DNA of 29,210 nt, from the NCBI GenBank assembly GCA_031383555.1, contig JANMZR010000157.1:1-29210 (forward strand), written 5' to 3'. The stretch comes from JANMZR01 sp031383555. GTDB taxonomy: Bacteria; Bacteroidota; Bacteroidia; Cytophagales; Spirosomataceae. This document shows positions 8,001-14,921 of this stretch, piece after piece. Each line of letters begins with the position of its first letter. The first letter of the stretch is position 1. A model generated the notes under the pieces. That model saw only the letters and a program-made list of their open reading frames with translations. It was not told the DNA's origin and did no database searches. Made by a program: the position numbers and the translations under genes.

Positions 8001-8559
8001 GAATAGTATACCCTTTATAAAGTAATCCTTTATTATACAGCGTTTTAAGCAAATACCAAACCGACTCGATATAATTATTTTCGTAGGTTATATAAGGCTT
8101 TTCCATATCTACCCAATAGCCCATTTTATCGGTCATTTCTTGCCATTGATCCGTAAATCGCATTACAGTTTCTCGGCATTTTTGGTTGTAATATTCTACT
8201 GTAATTTCATTTCCATACTTATCTATTTTACCATTCCCAATATCTTCTTTTGTAATGCCTAATTCTTTTTCGACTTGTAACTCAACAGGTAGCCCATGGG
8301 TATCCCAGCCACCTTTTCGATGCACCTGTTTGCCTTTTAAAGTTTGGTATCTACAAAAGATATCTTTAATAGCACGAGCCATAACATGATGTATACCTGG
8401 TGTTCCATTGGCAGAAGGAGGGCCTTCATAAAAAGTGAAAGTGGGCTTACCTTCCCTACTAGTTACGGACTTCTCAAATATATTTTCACTTTCCCAAAAA
8501 GCCAATATCTCATCAGCTATTTGAGCATAATCTACTTGTTTATATTCTTTAAAATTCAT
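5098..8559 (-). CDS. ileS: Isoleucyl-tRNA synthetase, type 2 (eukaryote-like)
   Basis: IleRS (1153 aa) charges tRNA-Ile with isoleucine in the cytosol. The length and the long C-terminal anticodon-binding region fit the eukaryote-like type 2 enzymes of Bacteroidota. The class I signature near residues 47-60 reads P-P-S-A-N-G-T-P-G-I-H-H-V-M, so the HIGH position is G55-I-H57-H58 instead of H-x-G-H. The second signature, K-M-S-K-R, is intact at 688-692. W-D-T-H-G-L-P-V-E lies near residue 85. The editing domain carries T-T-P-W-T-L-P-S-N near 247 and G-T-G-V-V-H-T-A-P-T-F-G-A-D-D near 358. Later comes D-V-W-F-D-S-G-A-M-P-Y-A-Q-W-H-Y-P-F. The gene is complete with ATG at 8559, and the glycosyltransferase follows directly. 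Confidence 0.97.
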   Translation of the reverse strand: MNFKEYKQVDYAQIADEILAFWESENIFEKSVTSREGKPTFTFYEGPPSANGTPGIHHVMARAIKDIFCRYQTLKGKQVHRKGGWDTHGLPVELQVEKELGITKEDIGNGKIDKYGNEITVEYYNQKCRETVMRFTDQWQEMTDKMGYWVDMEKPYITYENNYIESVWYLLKTLYNKGLLYKGYTIQPYSPAAGTGLSSHELNMPGTYQDVKDTSITAQFKVIINHNSEFLFTNKSWGATYILAWTTTPWTLPSNSALTIGKNIEYAVVKTFNPYTFLPVNLILANKLVSKHFNENGKGGDFEVYKGGDKIIPWTIINTYKGADLEGITYEQLMPYVQPETAAFRVIIGDFVTTEDGTGVVHTAPTFGADDFKVAQQHGIPSIMVKDVNGKDVPLVDLQGKFVKEVKDFAFEYVKEAYLTEEEKEVEKKKQGRDKYLSVDERIAIKLKTENKAFNVQRYEHTYPHCWRTDKPILYYPLDSWFIRTTAIKDKLIELNKTINWKPESTGTGRFGNWLENLVDWNLSRSRFWGTPLPIWRSEDGEEVCIGSVEELVNSVKHALIDDVLSSEQREKNLFFLERFEVAQFDLHRPYVDEIFLISASGKLMTRETDLIDVWFDSGAMPYAQWHYPFENKDIFEKAYPADFISEGVDQTRGWFFTLHAISTMVSDSVAFKNVVSTGLVLDKNGNKMSKRLGNAVDPFETLKKYGADPTRWYMITNSQPWDNLKFDLAGITEVRNKFFGTLTNTYNFFALYANLDNYSINEVNRVPHEKLTELDRWILSKLLTLVKEVDEAYGEYEPTKAGRAIQEFVNDHLSNWYVRLCRRRFWQGEITIDKNAAYETLQHCLLAVAQLMAPIAPFYSDWLYKNMTDHIRDFAREKGTPLAPESVHLTDFQTEIPEWIDKDLEESMDLAQRICSLVHAMRKVNRIKVRQPLSKILIPVLNEKVRNQISSIENIIKIEVNIKEIEYLNDASGVLTKKVKPNFKTLGPHFGKNMKFVANAIQEMSASDLSTLENTGEFHILNTDGSASRFKIHIDDVEIITEDLPGFISAKENDLIVALDTEISPILKQEGIARDFVNRVQNFRKDTGFDVVDKIKITLLDNNQEIMEAISAFKEYISAEVQAKSIEIVDSLKESVEVEMEDIVLKWSIKVV

Positions 8560-8611
8560 GTTTAAGCTGTTGGCTGTTTCCTAAAGGGCTTAGTTCAAAA
8601 CTAATAAAATG

Positions 8612-8619
8612 CAAAATTA
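8612..8619 (-). promoter_or_regulatory. Possible -7 element of the ileS promoter
   Basis: TAATTTTG on the minus strand matches TAnnTTTG about 52 nt upstream of the ileS start. No TTTG stands at the matching -33 distance (the bases there read TTCC), so this is only a half promoter. Confidence 0.35.
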
Positions 8620-8736
8620 CGATTTTTGATGGGCTTTTGGAATTTTAAATACAATTTCAAGTTAGTTCCTTTTGTACGATAAGACAAAATGGTCAATAAA
8701 AATTGAATAAATACCGAAATAAGGTCAATAAGTTTT

Positions 8737-9963
8737 TTAATCTTTTATGATTTCTGGGTTTTTGGCTATTGAATTTCTTGCAGCCAAATAAGCCAGAAAA
8801 CAAAGAATTGAGCCCATCATAAATGCAGCCCCGGGGAAATGAATGGCGCTTGTTTTGGCTGTAAAATAGGAAAATAAATTAGAAGCAATCAAAGGACCTA
8901 ATATGGTTGTAATCGCCTGTAAGCTGGTAAGCCCTCCTTGAAGTTCCCCTTGATTTGAAGGACCAACTTGTTGACTGATAAGGCTTTGTAAAGAAGGCCC
9001 CGCAATTCCGCCCAAGCCAAATGGAATCATAAAGGCATACATCATCCAGCCTTGGCTAGCAAAAGCAAAAAGCAAAAAACCAAAAGCATAGAAAAATAGG
9101 CCAATTACTACTGAGCGTTGATCGCCAATTTTTGGATTTACCTTTCTTGTTAAAAAACCTTGTACAAAAGCAATCATCAAGCCCACAAAAGCAAGCGAAT
9201 AACCTACCTGAGCTGGTGTCCAGTTAAATTCTTTCATGGTAAAAAAACTCCATGTACTTGGATGCACCTGACCGCCTAACGATAAACAGAAATAAGCAAT
9301 TAATAAACCTAAAATAGTGGGATATTTGCCTAAATTCTTTAACGTTCCAATAGGATTGGCACGTTTCCAATCAAATTCACGTCGGTTTTCTTTGGCTAAT
9401 GATTCGGGCAAAATAAAATAACCATACAACCAATTTGCCAACGTGAGTACAGCAGCCGCAAAAAATGGTACTCTTGTTCCATAATGAGCCAATAAACCTC
9501 CCACGGCGGGGCCAACAATAAAACCTAAGCCAAAGGCTGCGCCAATCATGCCGAAGTTTTTTGCCCGGTCCTCAGGTTTACTAATATCCGCAATATAAGC
9601 AGATGCAGTTGTAAAGCTAGCTCCTGTGATGCCTGCGATAATTCTACCCACAAAAAGCCAAGCTAAATTTGGCGCAAAACCGAGCAAAATATAGTCTAAT
9701 CCAAAGCCAAAAAGAGAAAATAAAAGTACGGGTCTTCTCCCATATTTATCTGATAATCCGCCCATTATGGGTGAAAATATGAATTGCATAATGGCATAAG
9801 AAGCCATTAAAATACCTGAATATCTACTCGCAAGGCTTATGTCGCCATTGGCAAATTCTTGTAATAATGAAGGTAAAATCGGAATTATTAAGCCAATACC
9901 TAATACATCTATTACCAATGTGATGAAAATAAAAAGTATGCCAGGATTACGTTTTTGCGACAA
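8737..9963 (-). CDS. MFS drug/H+ antiporter, TetA-like (TCR/Tet family)
   Basis: A 408-aa inner-membrane transporter with about 12 hydrophobic segments. The N-terminus I-F-I-T-L-V-I-D-V-L-G-I-G-L-I-I-P-I-L-P is the TetA-type first helix with the D and the G-x-G-x-x-x-P pattern. Loop 2-3 has the MFS motif A (G-G-L-S-D-K-Y-G-R-R-P-V-L-L, near 68-81). Helix 5 has the antiporter motif C (G-L-G-F-I-V-G-P-A-V-G-G, near 145-156). By family it would export a small hydrophobic compound in exchange for protons. True TetA assignment is not possible: many Bacteroidota carry such proteins with no known substrate. Neighbouring genes give no hint, and no TetR-like regulator is adjacent. Confidence 0.85.
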   Translation of the reverse strand: MSQKRNPGILFIFITLVIDVLGIGLIIPILPSLLQEFANGDISLASRYSGILMASYAIMQFIFSPIMGGLSDKYGRRPVLLFSLFGFGLDYILLGFAPNLAWLFVGRIIAGITGASFTTASAYIADISKPEDRAKNFGMIGAAFGLGFIVGPAVGGLLAHYGTRVPFFAAAVLTLANWLYGYFILPESLAKENRREFDWKRANPIGTLKNLGKYPTILGLLIAYFCLSLGGQVHPSTWSFFTMKEFNWTPAQVGYSLAFVGLMIAFVQGFLTRKVNPKIGDQRSVVIGLFFYAFGFLLFAFASQGWMMYAFMIPFGLGGIAGPSLQSLISQQVGPSNQGELQGGLTSLQAITTILGPLIASNLFSYFTAKTSAIHFPGAAFMMGSILCFLAYLAARNSIAKNPEIIKD

Positions 9964-10047
9964 AATGGAAAAGAGTTTGAAAGTTTTGTTAGTTTGAAAA
10001 CCAAAATAATTATGGTTTATTTTAATTTTTGAAACTGCAATTTAGTC

Positions 10048-11106
10048 TTATTTTATGGATTTTTCATCCTTAAAAGCTTGATTAAGCACCTTTTCAGCCA
10101 ATTTGTTTTGAGGGCTAAAAGTGTCTTTGCGCCTAGAGTTTGAATCGAGAAAGGGAAACCACTTCCAAATAAAAACCCCTGCGAACCAAGGCTCAGGCCA
10201 AACTGTTTTGAAAAACGCCTCATAACTATTGGCTTGTGCTAGCTCATTATCTGGCAATGAAAAGTCGGTTTCCCAAGGTTTTTCTGCAGTAAAATCACAA
10301 GATCGATAGCCAAATTCAGTGAAAAGTATAGGTTTTTGGTATTTCCCAGCTAAACTACTCAAAGCTTTTTTATGCTTTTCCCATCCTTTTTCTATTTCTG
10401 AAATTGTGGGTGTTTTTTCATCTGAAACTGGAAAATAACCATCCACTCCAATAAAATCTAATTGTGCCCAAAAGGGTATTTTTTTATAAGAATCCCAGTT
10501 TTCGGCATAAGTGAGTTTTCCTTTATAAATTTTCTTTATTTCTACAATTAAATTATTCCAAAATTTTGGTCTTTCTTCTACTGAATTTTCCATTTCGGTT
10601 GCCAAACAAAATATTTCAGCATGCTCATTTTCAGCGATTTTAGCAAATTCTAAAATGTAGTTTCCATAGCCTTTTTCAAAAATGGTCCAATCCTTTTCTG
10701 ATTCGAAATCTAGGTTTCCAGTAAAGCCTCCACGGCCAATCCACATATGAGGTTTCAACATTACTTTTAGGTTTTTTGCATGCGCCATTTTAATGCATTC
10801 CCGCACTCCATCTGGTGTTTCGCCCCACCAAACGTGGCCTCTTTTGGTAGTATCTTTGGCAGAAACATATTGAAATTCTGGAGAGTTTTCCCTAACGAAG
10901 CCATAAGGCATGAAGGAAATAAAATCAGCCCCTAAATTTGTAACCGGCTGTATATGAGTAGAATCGATAATTTTATGTGGTGCAACATAGGAAAGTCCTT
11001 TGGCTTTTTGGCCTTTAAAAATAAAAGGTTTTTTCGGTTTATCATACGACTCACACGAAAATAAACAATTAAAATATATAATAAAAAAAAGTAGTTTTCC
11101 ATTCAT
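10048..11106 (-). CDS. GH113-like glycoside hydrolase, lipoprotein
   Basis: A 352-aa protein if the ATG at 11106 is used. That start gives M-N-G-K-L-L-F-F-I-I-Y-F-N-C-L-F-S-C-E-S, a lipoprotein signal with the acylated Cys at about residue 18, whereas the ATG 17 codons upstream would add a polar stretch in front of it. The mature part looks like a GH113-type (beta/alpha)8 barrel: G-A-D-F-I-S-F-M-P-Y near 60, V-M-L-K-P-H-M-W near 116, A-T-E-M-E-N with E171 as probable acid/base, D-F-I-G-V-D-G-Y-F-P, and I-L-F-T-E-F-G-Y with E264 as probable nucleophile. GH113 members include beta-mannanases and related hydrolases; the substrate here is unknown. It would be anchored in the periplasm or on the cell surface. 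Confidence 0.7.
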   Translation of the reverse strand: MNGKLLFFIIYFNCLFSCESYDKPKKPFIFKGQKAKGLSYVAPHKIIDSTHIQPVTNLGADFISFMPYGFVRENSPEFQYVSAKDTTKRGHVWWGETPDGVRECIKMAHAKNLKVMLKPHMWIGRGGFTGNLDFESEKDWTIFEKGYGNYILEFAKIAENEHAEIFCLATEMENSVEERPKFWNNLIVEIKKIYKGKLTYAENWDSYKKIPFWAQLDFIGVDGYFPVSDEKTPTISEIEKGWEKHKKALSSLAGKYQKPILFTEFGYRSCDFTAEKPWETDFSLPDNELAQANSYEAFFKTVWPEPWFAGVFIWKWFPFLDSNSRRKDTFSPQNKLAEKVLNQAFKDEKSIK

Positions 11107-11182
11107 AGGATTATTTGTTATTTTATTTGAAGATAAGGATAGGCTATTCTTATACAACTCAGTTCCAGCTCAATTAATCTAA

Positions 11183-11215
11183 GGATGACCACGCCTGAAG
11201 CGAGTCCATCGTCAT
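11183..11215. repeat. Imperfect palindrome between two genes
   Basis: A GC-richer block of about 33 bp in the gap between the GH113-like gene and the oxidoreductase gene. It has ATGAC/GTCAT at its ends and C-G-C/G-C-G around a short central loop. It looks like a dispersed REP-type element or a weak transcription stop. No second copy was seen in this window. Confidence 0.3.
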
Positions 11216-11223
11216 TTGCTACC

Positions 11224-12690
11224 TTATATATTTGCTTTAATTTCCTTTAAAATATCATGCTCGGGTAGTACTTTATAATGTGGATCAAGCGGATAACAGC
11301 CTGATAACAAGCCGTTTCGGGGAGCTGTTGTACAATCAGAGAAAGTTCGGCAAATTTTATTTCGTGTTAGCGAGCGACAATTCAAAATATCGTCAGGCAT
11401 TTCGGGGTAGGAAAGCACCATTCTGCCAAAGCCAACCATATCGGCTTTTTTATTTCTCAATACGTTTTGGGCCACATTGGGTAGCCATTCTTGCAAATAT
11501 GAATAGGCTGAACCGATAATTACCATTTCTGGGAAAGCTTTTTTGAGTTCGTCGCAAACGGCAATTTGTCGAGCCACGCCCACCAAAGGCTCCTCAGGCG
11601 GATTATAACCATCTGATGGCGGGAAAATAGCAGGCCGCATCAAATGGGGATTGTAATAAGGGCTTCCTCCTGACACGCAAATCATCTGAATACCAAGCGA
11701 TTGTGCTAATGCCAAAAAGGCTTTTGTTTCTGTTAAGTCATAGTCTGAACCATTTTTATTGGTTCCAAAGCCGTGATTGTAAACGTCACTCCCGCCCTCT
11801 CCAGTTGAGTGCGAGCTCAAATCAGGCTCACCTTCTCCATTTTCTCCTTTTTTAAATGGAACAAAATCGAAAGCCGAAAAGCGAATACCCATTTCCAAAC
11901 CTGGACAAGCTTTATTAATTCCAGCGACGATATTTCTTAAAAAGCGAGTTCGATTTTCAAAACTTCCGCCATATTTGCCCTCACGTGTGCGGGCGCTCAG
12001 GAACTCATGCCCCAAATAACCGTGGCAATGTTTCACGTCAATAAACTGAAAGCCAGCCTTTTCCGCCAAAATAGCCGCCTTTACGTAGTCTTCAATTAGT
12101 TCGTCAATTTCATCATCAGTTATTAATGGCGTTTTGTCCGTTAGTCCAAATTTCGCATCTAAAACAGGGTGATGATAAAGGATTTTTGATTCAAATTTTT
12201 TATCATCATTTGGTTTGCAAAAACGACCAGAGTGGGTTAGTTGAAGGCCTATTACCAAGTCATCGGTTGTCCCAAATTTAGCTTTATGGGTATTTTGCAA
12301 TAATTGAAAAAGCTCCACAAAATCTTGAAAATTGTTCTCATTCATCACAAGCTGGCGAGCATTGGCTCTGCCCTCATGCCTAACTGCCACGGCCTCACAA
12401 CCAAAAAGTAGTTTCGCACCTGATTTCGCAAAGTTTTCCCATCGTCGTTTTGTAAAGTTAGTCGGTTTGCCATCTTTTGTGCCGTCCCAGCCTTCCATGG
12501 GCAATATACAAAGTCGATTACCGATTGTTTTGCCAGATTTCAGGTTTATTTTTTCTTTGAAAACTGATACGGATTCATCATTAATTTCAGTATCAAAAGG
12601 CAAGTTGGCACCTGCTTCAATTGCATATTTTTGAAATTCTTCAGCCGTTTTTAATTGGGCTACTCGGGAGTATTTTGGTTTGGTTGCCAT
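11224..12690 (-). CDS. Old Yellow Enzyme family NADH:flavin oxidoreductase
   Basis: A 488-aa FMN-dependent TIM-barrel oxidoreductase. The first beta strand region reads G-N-R-L-C-I-L-P-M-E-G-W-D-G. Near residue 218 the OYE signature D-V-K-H-C-H-G-Y-L-G-H-E-F-L-S-A-R-T-R-E-G-K-Y-G-G-S-F-E-N-R-T-R-F provides the substrate-binding His pair and the flavin-contact region. The FMN phosphate site (I-I-G-S-A-Y near 393, G-F-G-R near 423) is also visible. The C-terminus has four cysteines in C-x8-C-x5-C-x11-C spacing, reminiscent of but not identical to the 4Fe-4S motif of 2,4-dienoyl-CoA reductases, and no NAD-binding domain follows. Such enzymes reduce activated C=C bonds; the substrate is unknown. 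The gene starts 3 bp after hepT and could be read from the toxin-antitoxin promoter. Confidence 0.83.
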   Translation of the reverse strand: MATKPKYSRVAQLKTAEEFQKYAIEAGANLPFDTEINDESVSVFKEKINLKSGKTIGNRLCILPMEGWDGTKDGKPTNFTKRRWENFAKSGAKLLFGCEAVAVRHEGRANARQLVMNENNFQDFVELFQLLQNTHKAKFGTTDDLVIGLQLTHSGRFCKPNDDKKFESKILYHHPVLDAKFGLTDKTPLITDDEIDELIEDYVKAAILAEKAGFQFIDVKHCHGYLGHEFLSARTREGKYGGSFENRTRFLRNIVAGINKACPGLEMGIRFSAFDFVPFKKGENGEGEPDLSSHSTGEGGSDVYNHGFGTNKNGSDYDLTETKAFLALAQSLGIQMICVSGGSPYYNPHLMRPAIFPPSDGYNPPEEPLVGVARQIAVCDELKKAFPEMVIIGSAYSYLQEWLPNVAQNVLRNKKADMVGFGRMVLSYPEMPDDILNCRSLTRNKICRTFSDCTTAPRNGLLSGCYPLDPHYKVLPEHDILKEIKANI

Positions 12691-12693
12691 TGG

Positions 12694-13032
12694 TTATTTA
12701 CTCAATAATTTTTCGATTTCTTTTTGAAGAATTGGTAAATGTTTAATTACAATTCCCCAAATTACATCATCAGAAACGGAGTCATACCCATGTATAATTC
12801 TATTTCGAGCGTCAACTAATTTTCTAGAATTTGATATTAAAATATTTTCTTCAATTTTCAAAATCCGACTCATTTCTTCTCCAATTATTTCAATATTCCT
12901 TTCAACAGCTCTCTTTGTTTTTATATCAACAATATATTTTGAAAACTCTTTTGGGTTATCTAAAAAATAACTTTCAATTTCCATAATTGCATTTAGAATA
13001 TCATAAAGCCAGCTTTTTACCTCATTTTCCAT
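12694..13032 (-). CDS. hepT: HepT-like toxin (HEPN/DUF86 RNase)
   Basis: A 112-aa, mostly helical HEPN-fold protein of the DUF86/HepT family. The R-x4-H-x-Y active-site motif is complete: R76, H81 and Y83 in A-R-N-R-I-I-H-G-Y. In the family this motif forms the RNase centre, and the Tyr is the site that the partner MntA AMPylates to neutralise the toxin. G-E-E-M-S-R-I-L near 51 is also usual. The reading frame overlaps mntA by 11 bp, as expected for tight coupling of the pair, and the next gene starts 3 bp behind it. Identification rests on motif, size and partner. The biological role (phage defence, stabilisation or other) is not shown by the sequence. Confidence 0.88.
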   Translation of the reverse strand: MENEVKSWLYDILNAIMEIESYFLDNPKEFSKYIVDIKTKRAVERNIEIIGEEMSRILKIEENILISNSRKLVDARNRIIHGYDSVSDDVIWGIVIKHLPILQKEIEKLLSK

Positions 13033-13324
13033 AAATCAATTGCTTTTGGTTATTCACTGATTGCCTAAAATATGGGTTTTTAATTGCTTTTTCTTCTAAT
13101 AGGTCTATTGGCCTTTTAAAAATATCTTGTAATGAAAATTTAAAATCAAAATAATTATCTGCATAATCTTCAACATTCATTATTGTAAAATCCACAATTA
13201 AATCTATATCACTTTGAATTTTAAATTTATCTGTTAAAACTGAGCCAAAAGCATATAGGCTCTTTACTTTATAGGTTTCACAAAGCCTATTTATTTCGTC
13301 CTGATATATTTCTAAATTATTCAT
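13022..13324 (-). CDS. mntA: MntA-like nucleotidyltransferase antitoxin
   Basis: A 100-aa minimal nucleotidyltransferase. The hallmark G-S-x10-D-x-D is exact (G27-S28, D39, D41 in Y-A-F-G-S followed ten residues later by D-I-D-L-I-V-D-F). It is the first gene of the pair with hepT. In characterised MntA-HepT systems this enzyme transfers AMP groups to the HepT tyrosine and so acts as antitoxin. Start at 13324 (M-N-N-L-E-I). A TAnnTTTG-like element lies 19-26 bp upstream, so the pair probably has its own promoter, squeezed into the 57 bp behind the GH88-like gene. Base composition is more AT-rich than that of the flanking metabolic genes, which would fit acquisition by transfer. Confidence 0.87.
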   Translation of the reverse strand: MNNLEIYQDEINRLCETYKVKSLYAFGSVLTDKFKIQSDIDLIVDFTIMNVEDYADNYFDFKFSLQDIFKRPIDLLEEKAIKNPYFRQSVNNQKQLIYGK

Positions 13325-13342
13325 ATTATAAAAGATTTAACT

Positions 13343-13350
13343 CAAAAATA
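13343..13350 (-). promoter_or_regulatory. Possible -7 element of mntA-hepT
   Basis: TATTTTTG on the minus strand is a full TAnnTTTG match 18 nt before the mntA start codon. No clear TTTG is present at -33, so the assignment is tentative. Confidence 0.3.
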
Positions 13351-13381
13351 AAAAATTATAAGCTAAGTTTAGTTAATAAGT

Positions 13382-14779
13382 TTATACCAAACCCTCAAAA
13401 AAAGTGTAATATTCCTCCCCCTTTTCTATTTTTCCTAAATAAAGCATCAATTCACGAGCGTGATAATCGCCCCACATACTGCTTTCACCGTTTGGTATTT
13501 TGCTGCCCTCGGGTATATAATCCCAGCCGTTGGGTCGGTGGTAAATAGAGTGTAAAATTAGGCCTTCATGTTGCTCATTATCAGATAAATAGGGCTTTTG
13601 CAATAAAGTATTGGCTATTGTAAGGCCAGCTTGCCAGTATTTTTGGCCTTTTTCTATTTCTCCATTTTCCTGCAAATATTTACCTAGCCGCAACAAACCC
13701 TGAGCCCCTATTGCCGCAGCTGAGCTATCAATAGGCTCATATTCATTGTACGGATTGGAAGGTTTTTCGAGGTAATAGCCTAATTTATAGAGGTTTGGTG
13801 CGCCAGTATCCCAATAAGGAATGCCGTCGGTTGGGGTGTTTTCAATATAAAAATCACATGTGGCGGTGGCCGCTTTTAAGACGATTTTTATTGTTTTATT
13901 AAGGTTGTTTTCGTTACCTTCAGCTGTGCTCATCCAACTAGCTTTTCCCATAGCTTCCAACAACTCCAATTCCTCCGCCATACCCACCATTGCCCAAGCT
14001 AAACCCCTTGTCCAAGTGCTGAAACCAGTATAACCTTGCTGGGAGTTTGGGCAGCGGTAATTGCCATCTCGCACATTGAAAACTTGCTCATGAGCGGTAC
14101 GGCCCAATTTATCGTAGCTATCACGGCCTTCACCATAATAAATAGAGTAATCAGCCGTGGCTTTGATATGTGCAATGGCTCGATCGAAAAGATTAATTTT
14201 AATATCATTTTCAGCTTGCAAAAAATGACCTAATAAGTGGCTGACCATCAAGGCCCTACAGCTTCTGATGGTATCCACAAAAAGTGAATGTGCACCATTG
14301 AAACTATGAATAAAACCGCCGTTTTTAATTTCCGTCCAACGGGTGGCTTGAACGGCCCCCGATATTTTGAGGGCTAATTCATAAAAATTCTTTTCATTTT
14401 GATCGAAAGGAATTTTCCCTTCATTCATAAGCCTAAGCAAATTGCCATAAGTACTCACATTATTGAACCCGTGATCGTGCACACCAATATGGCTGATATG
14501 AGGCGCCATTTTTTCTATAGTGTTTTTACGACCAATTTCTAAAAATTGTTCCTCACCTGTGGCATCAAATTGCAAAATTGCTGAGCCATATTGAAAGCCT
14601 TGTGTCCACTCTGTCCAGCCTCGGGTAGTGTATTTTCCTTTTTCAGTGAAAACAGGCGTTCCTTTACCAAAATCGTAATTTTGCTCAATTGCTACTATTT
14701 TTTGGCCTGAAAGTTCCCAGAAATATTTGAATTTATCGGCCAAATCAGCAACTGAAAGGCTATGATTGATATGAACCAT
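13382..14779 (-). CDS. GH88-like unsaturated glycosyl hydrolase
   Basis: A 465-aa (alpha/alpha)6-barrel protein of the GH88/UGL type. H-D-H-G-F near residue 101 (D102) and F-V-D-T-I-R-S near 169 (D169) sit where family 88 has its two essential aspartates. G-F-S-T-W-T-R-G-L-A-W-A-M near 252, I-P-Y-W-D-T-G-A-P near 320 and E-P-I-D-S-S-A-A-A-I near 345 are further family signatures. GH88 enzymes hydrate the 4,5-unsaturated uronic acid left by polysaccharide lyases, releasing an unstable keto product. No signal peptide is visible (M-V-H-I-N-H-S-L), so it should act in the cytoplasm on imported oligosaccharides. No lyase gene is in the window, so the parent glycan stays unknown. The next gene on its right is divergent, 142 bp away. 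Confidence 0.82.
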   Translation of the reverse strand: MVHINHSLSVADLADKFKYFWELSGQKIVAIEQNYDFGKGTPVFTEKGKYTTRGWTEWTQGFQYGSAILQFDATGEEQFLEIGRKNTIEKMAPHISHIGVHDHGFNNVSTYGNLLRLMNEGKIPFDQNEKNFYELALKISGAVQATRWTEIKNGGFIHSFNGAHSLFVDTIRSCRALMVSHLLGHFLQAENDIKINLFDRAIAHIKATADYSIYYGEGRDSYDKLGRTAHEQVFNVRDGNYRCPNSQQGYTGFSTWTRGLAWAMVGMAEELELLEAMGKASWMSTAEGNENNLNKTIKIVLKAATATCDFYIENTPTDGIPYWDTGAPNLYKLGYYLEKPSNPYNEYEPIDSSAAAIGAQGLLRLGKYLQENGEIEKGQKYWQAGLTIANTLLQKPYLSDNEQHEGLILHSIYHRPNGWDYIPEGSKIPNGESSMWGDYHARELMLYLGKIEKGEEYYTFFEGLV

Positions 14780-14921
14780 TTATTAATAAAATACAGATTT
14801 AGAAAAACTTTAATAAAAATAGCTTAAAAATCTCGTTTTGGCAAAATATTCAATAATATAGAAATCAACAATAGATTTAAATTTTGTTTATATTTACTAA
14901 AAAAAATAATAAAATAAAACA

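Noticed and set aside
8737..9963. Tetracycline resistance gene tetA
   Set aside because: The MFS motifs fit the TCR/Tet group, but this group includes many efflux proteins without tetracycline activity, and no TetR is adjacent. A resistance call would be over-reading.
9964..10047. Promoter of the MFS gene
   Set aside because: The best -7 candidate (TTATTTTG) lacks the A at position 2 and has no TTTG at the right distance.
13999..14233. Small overlapping frames inside the GH88-like gene
   Set aside because: They are shadows of the 465-aa gene and have no start context or domain of their own.
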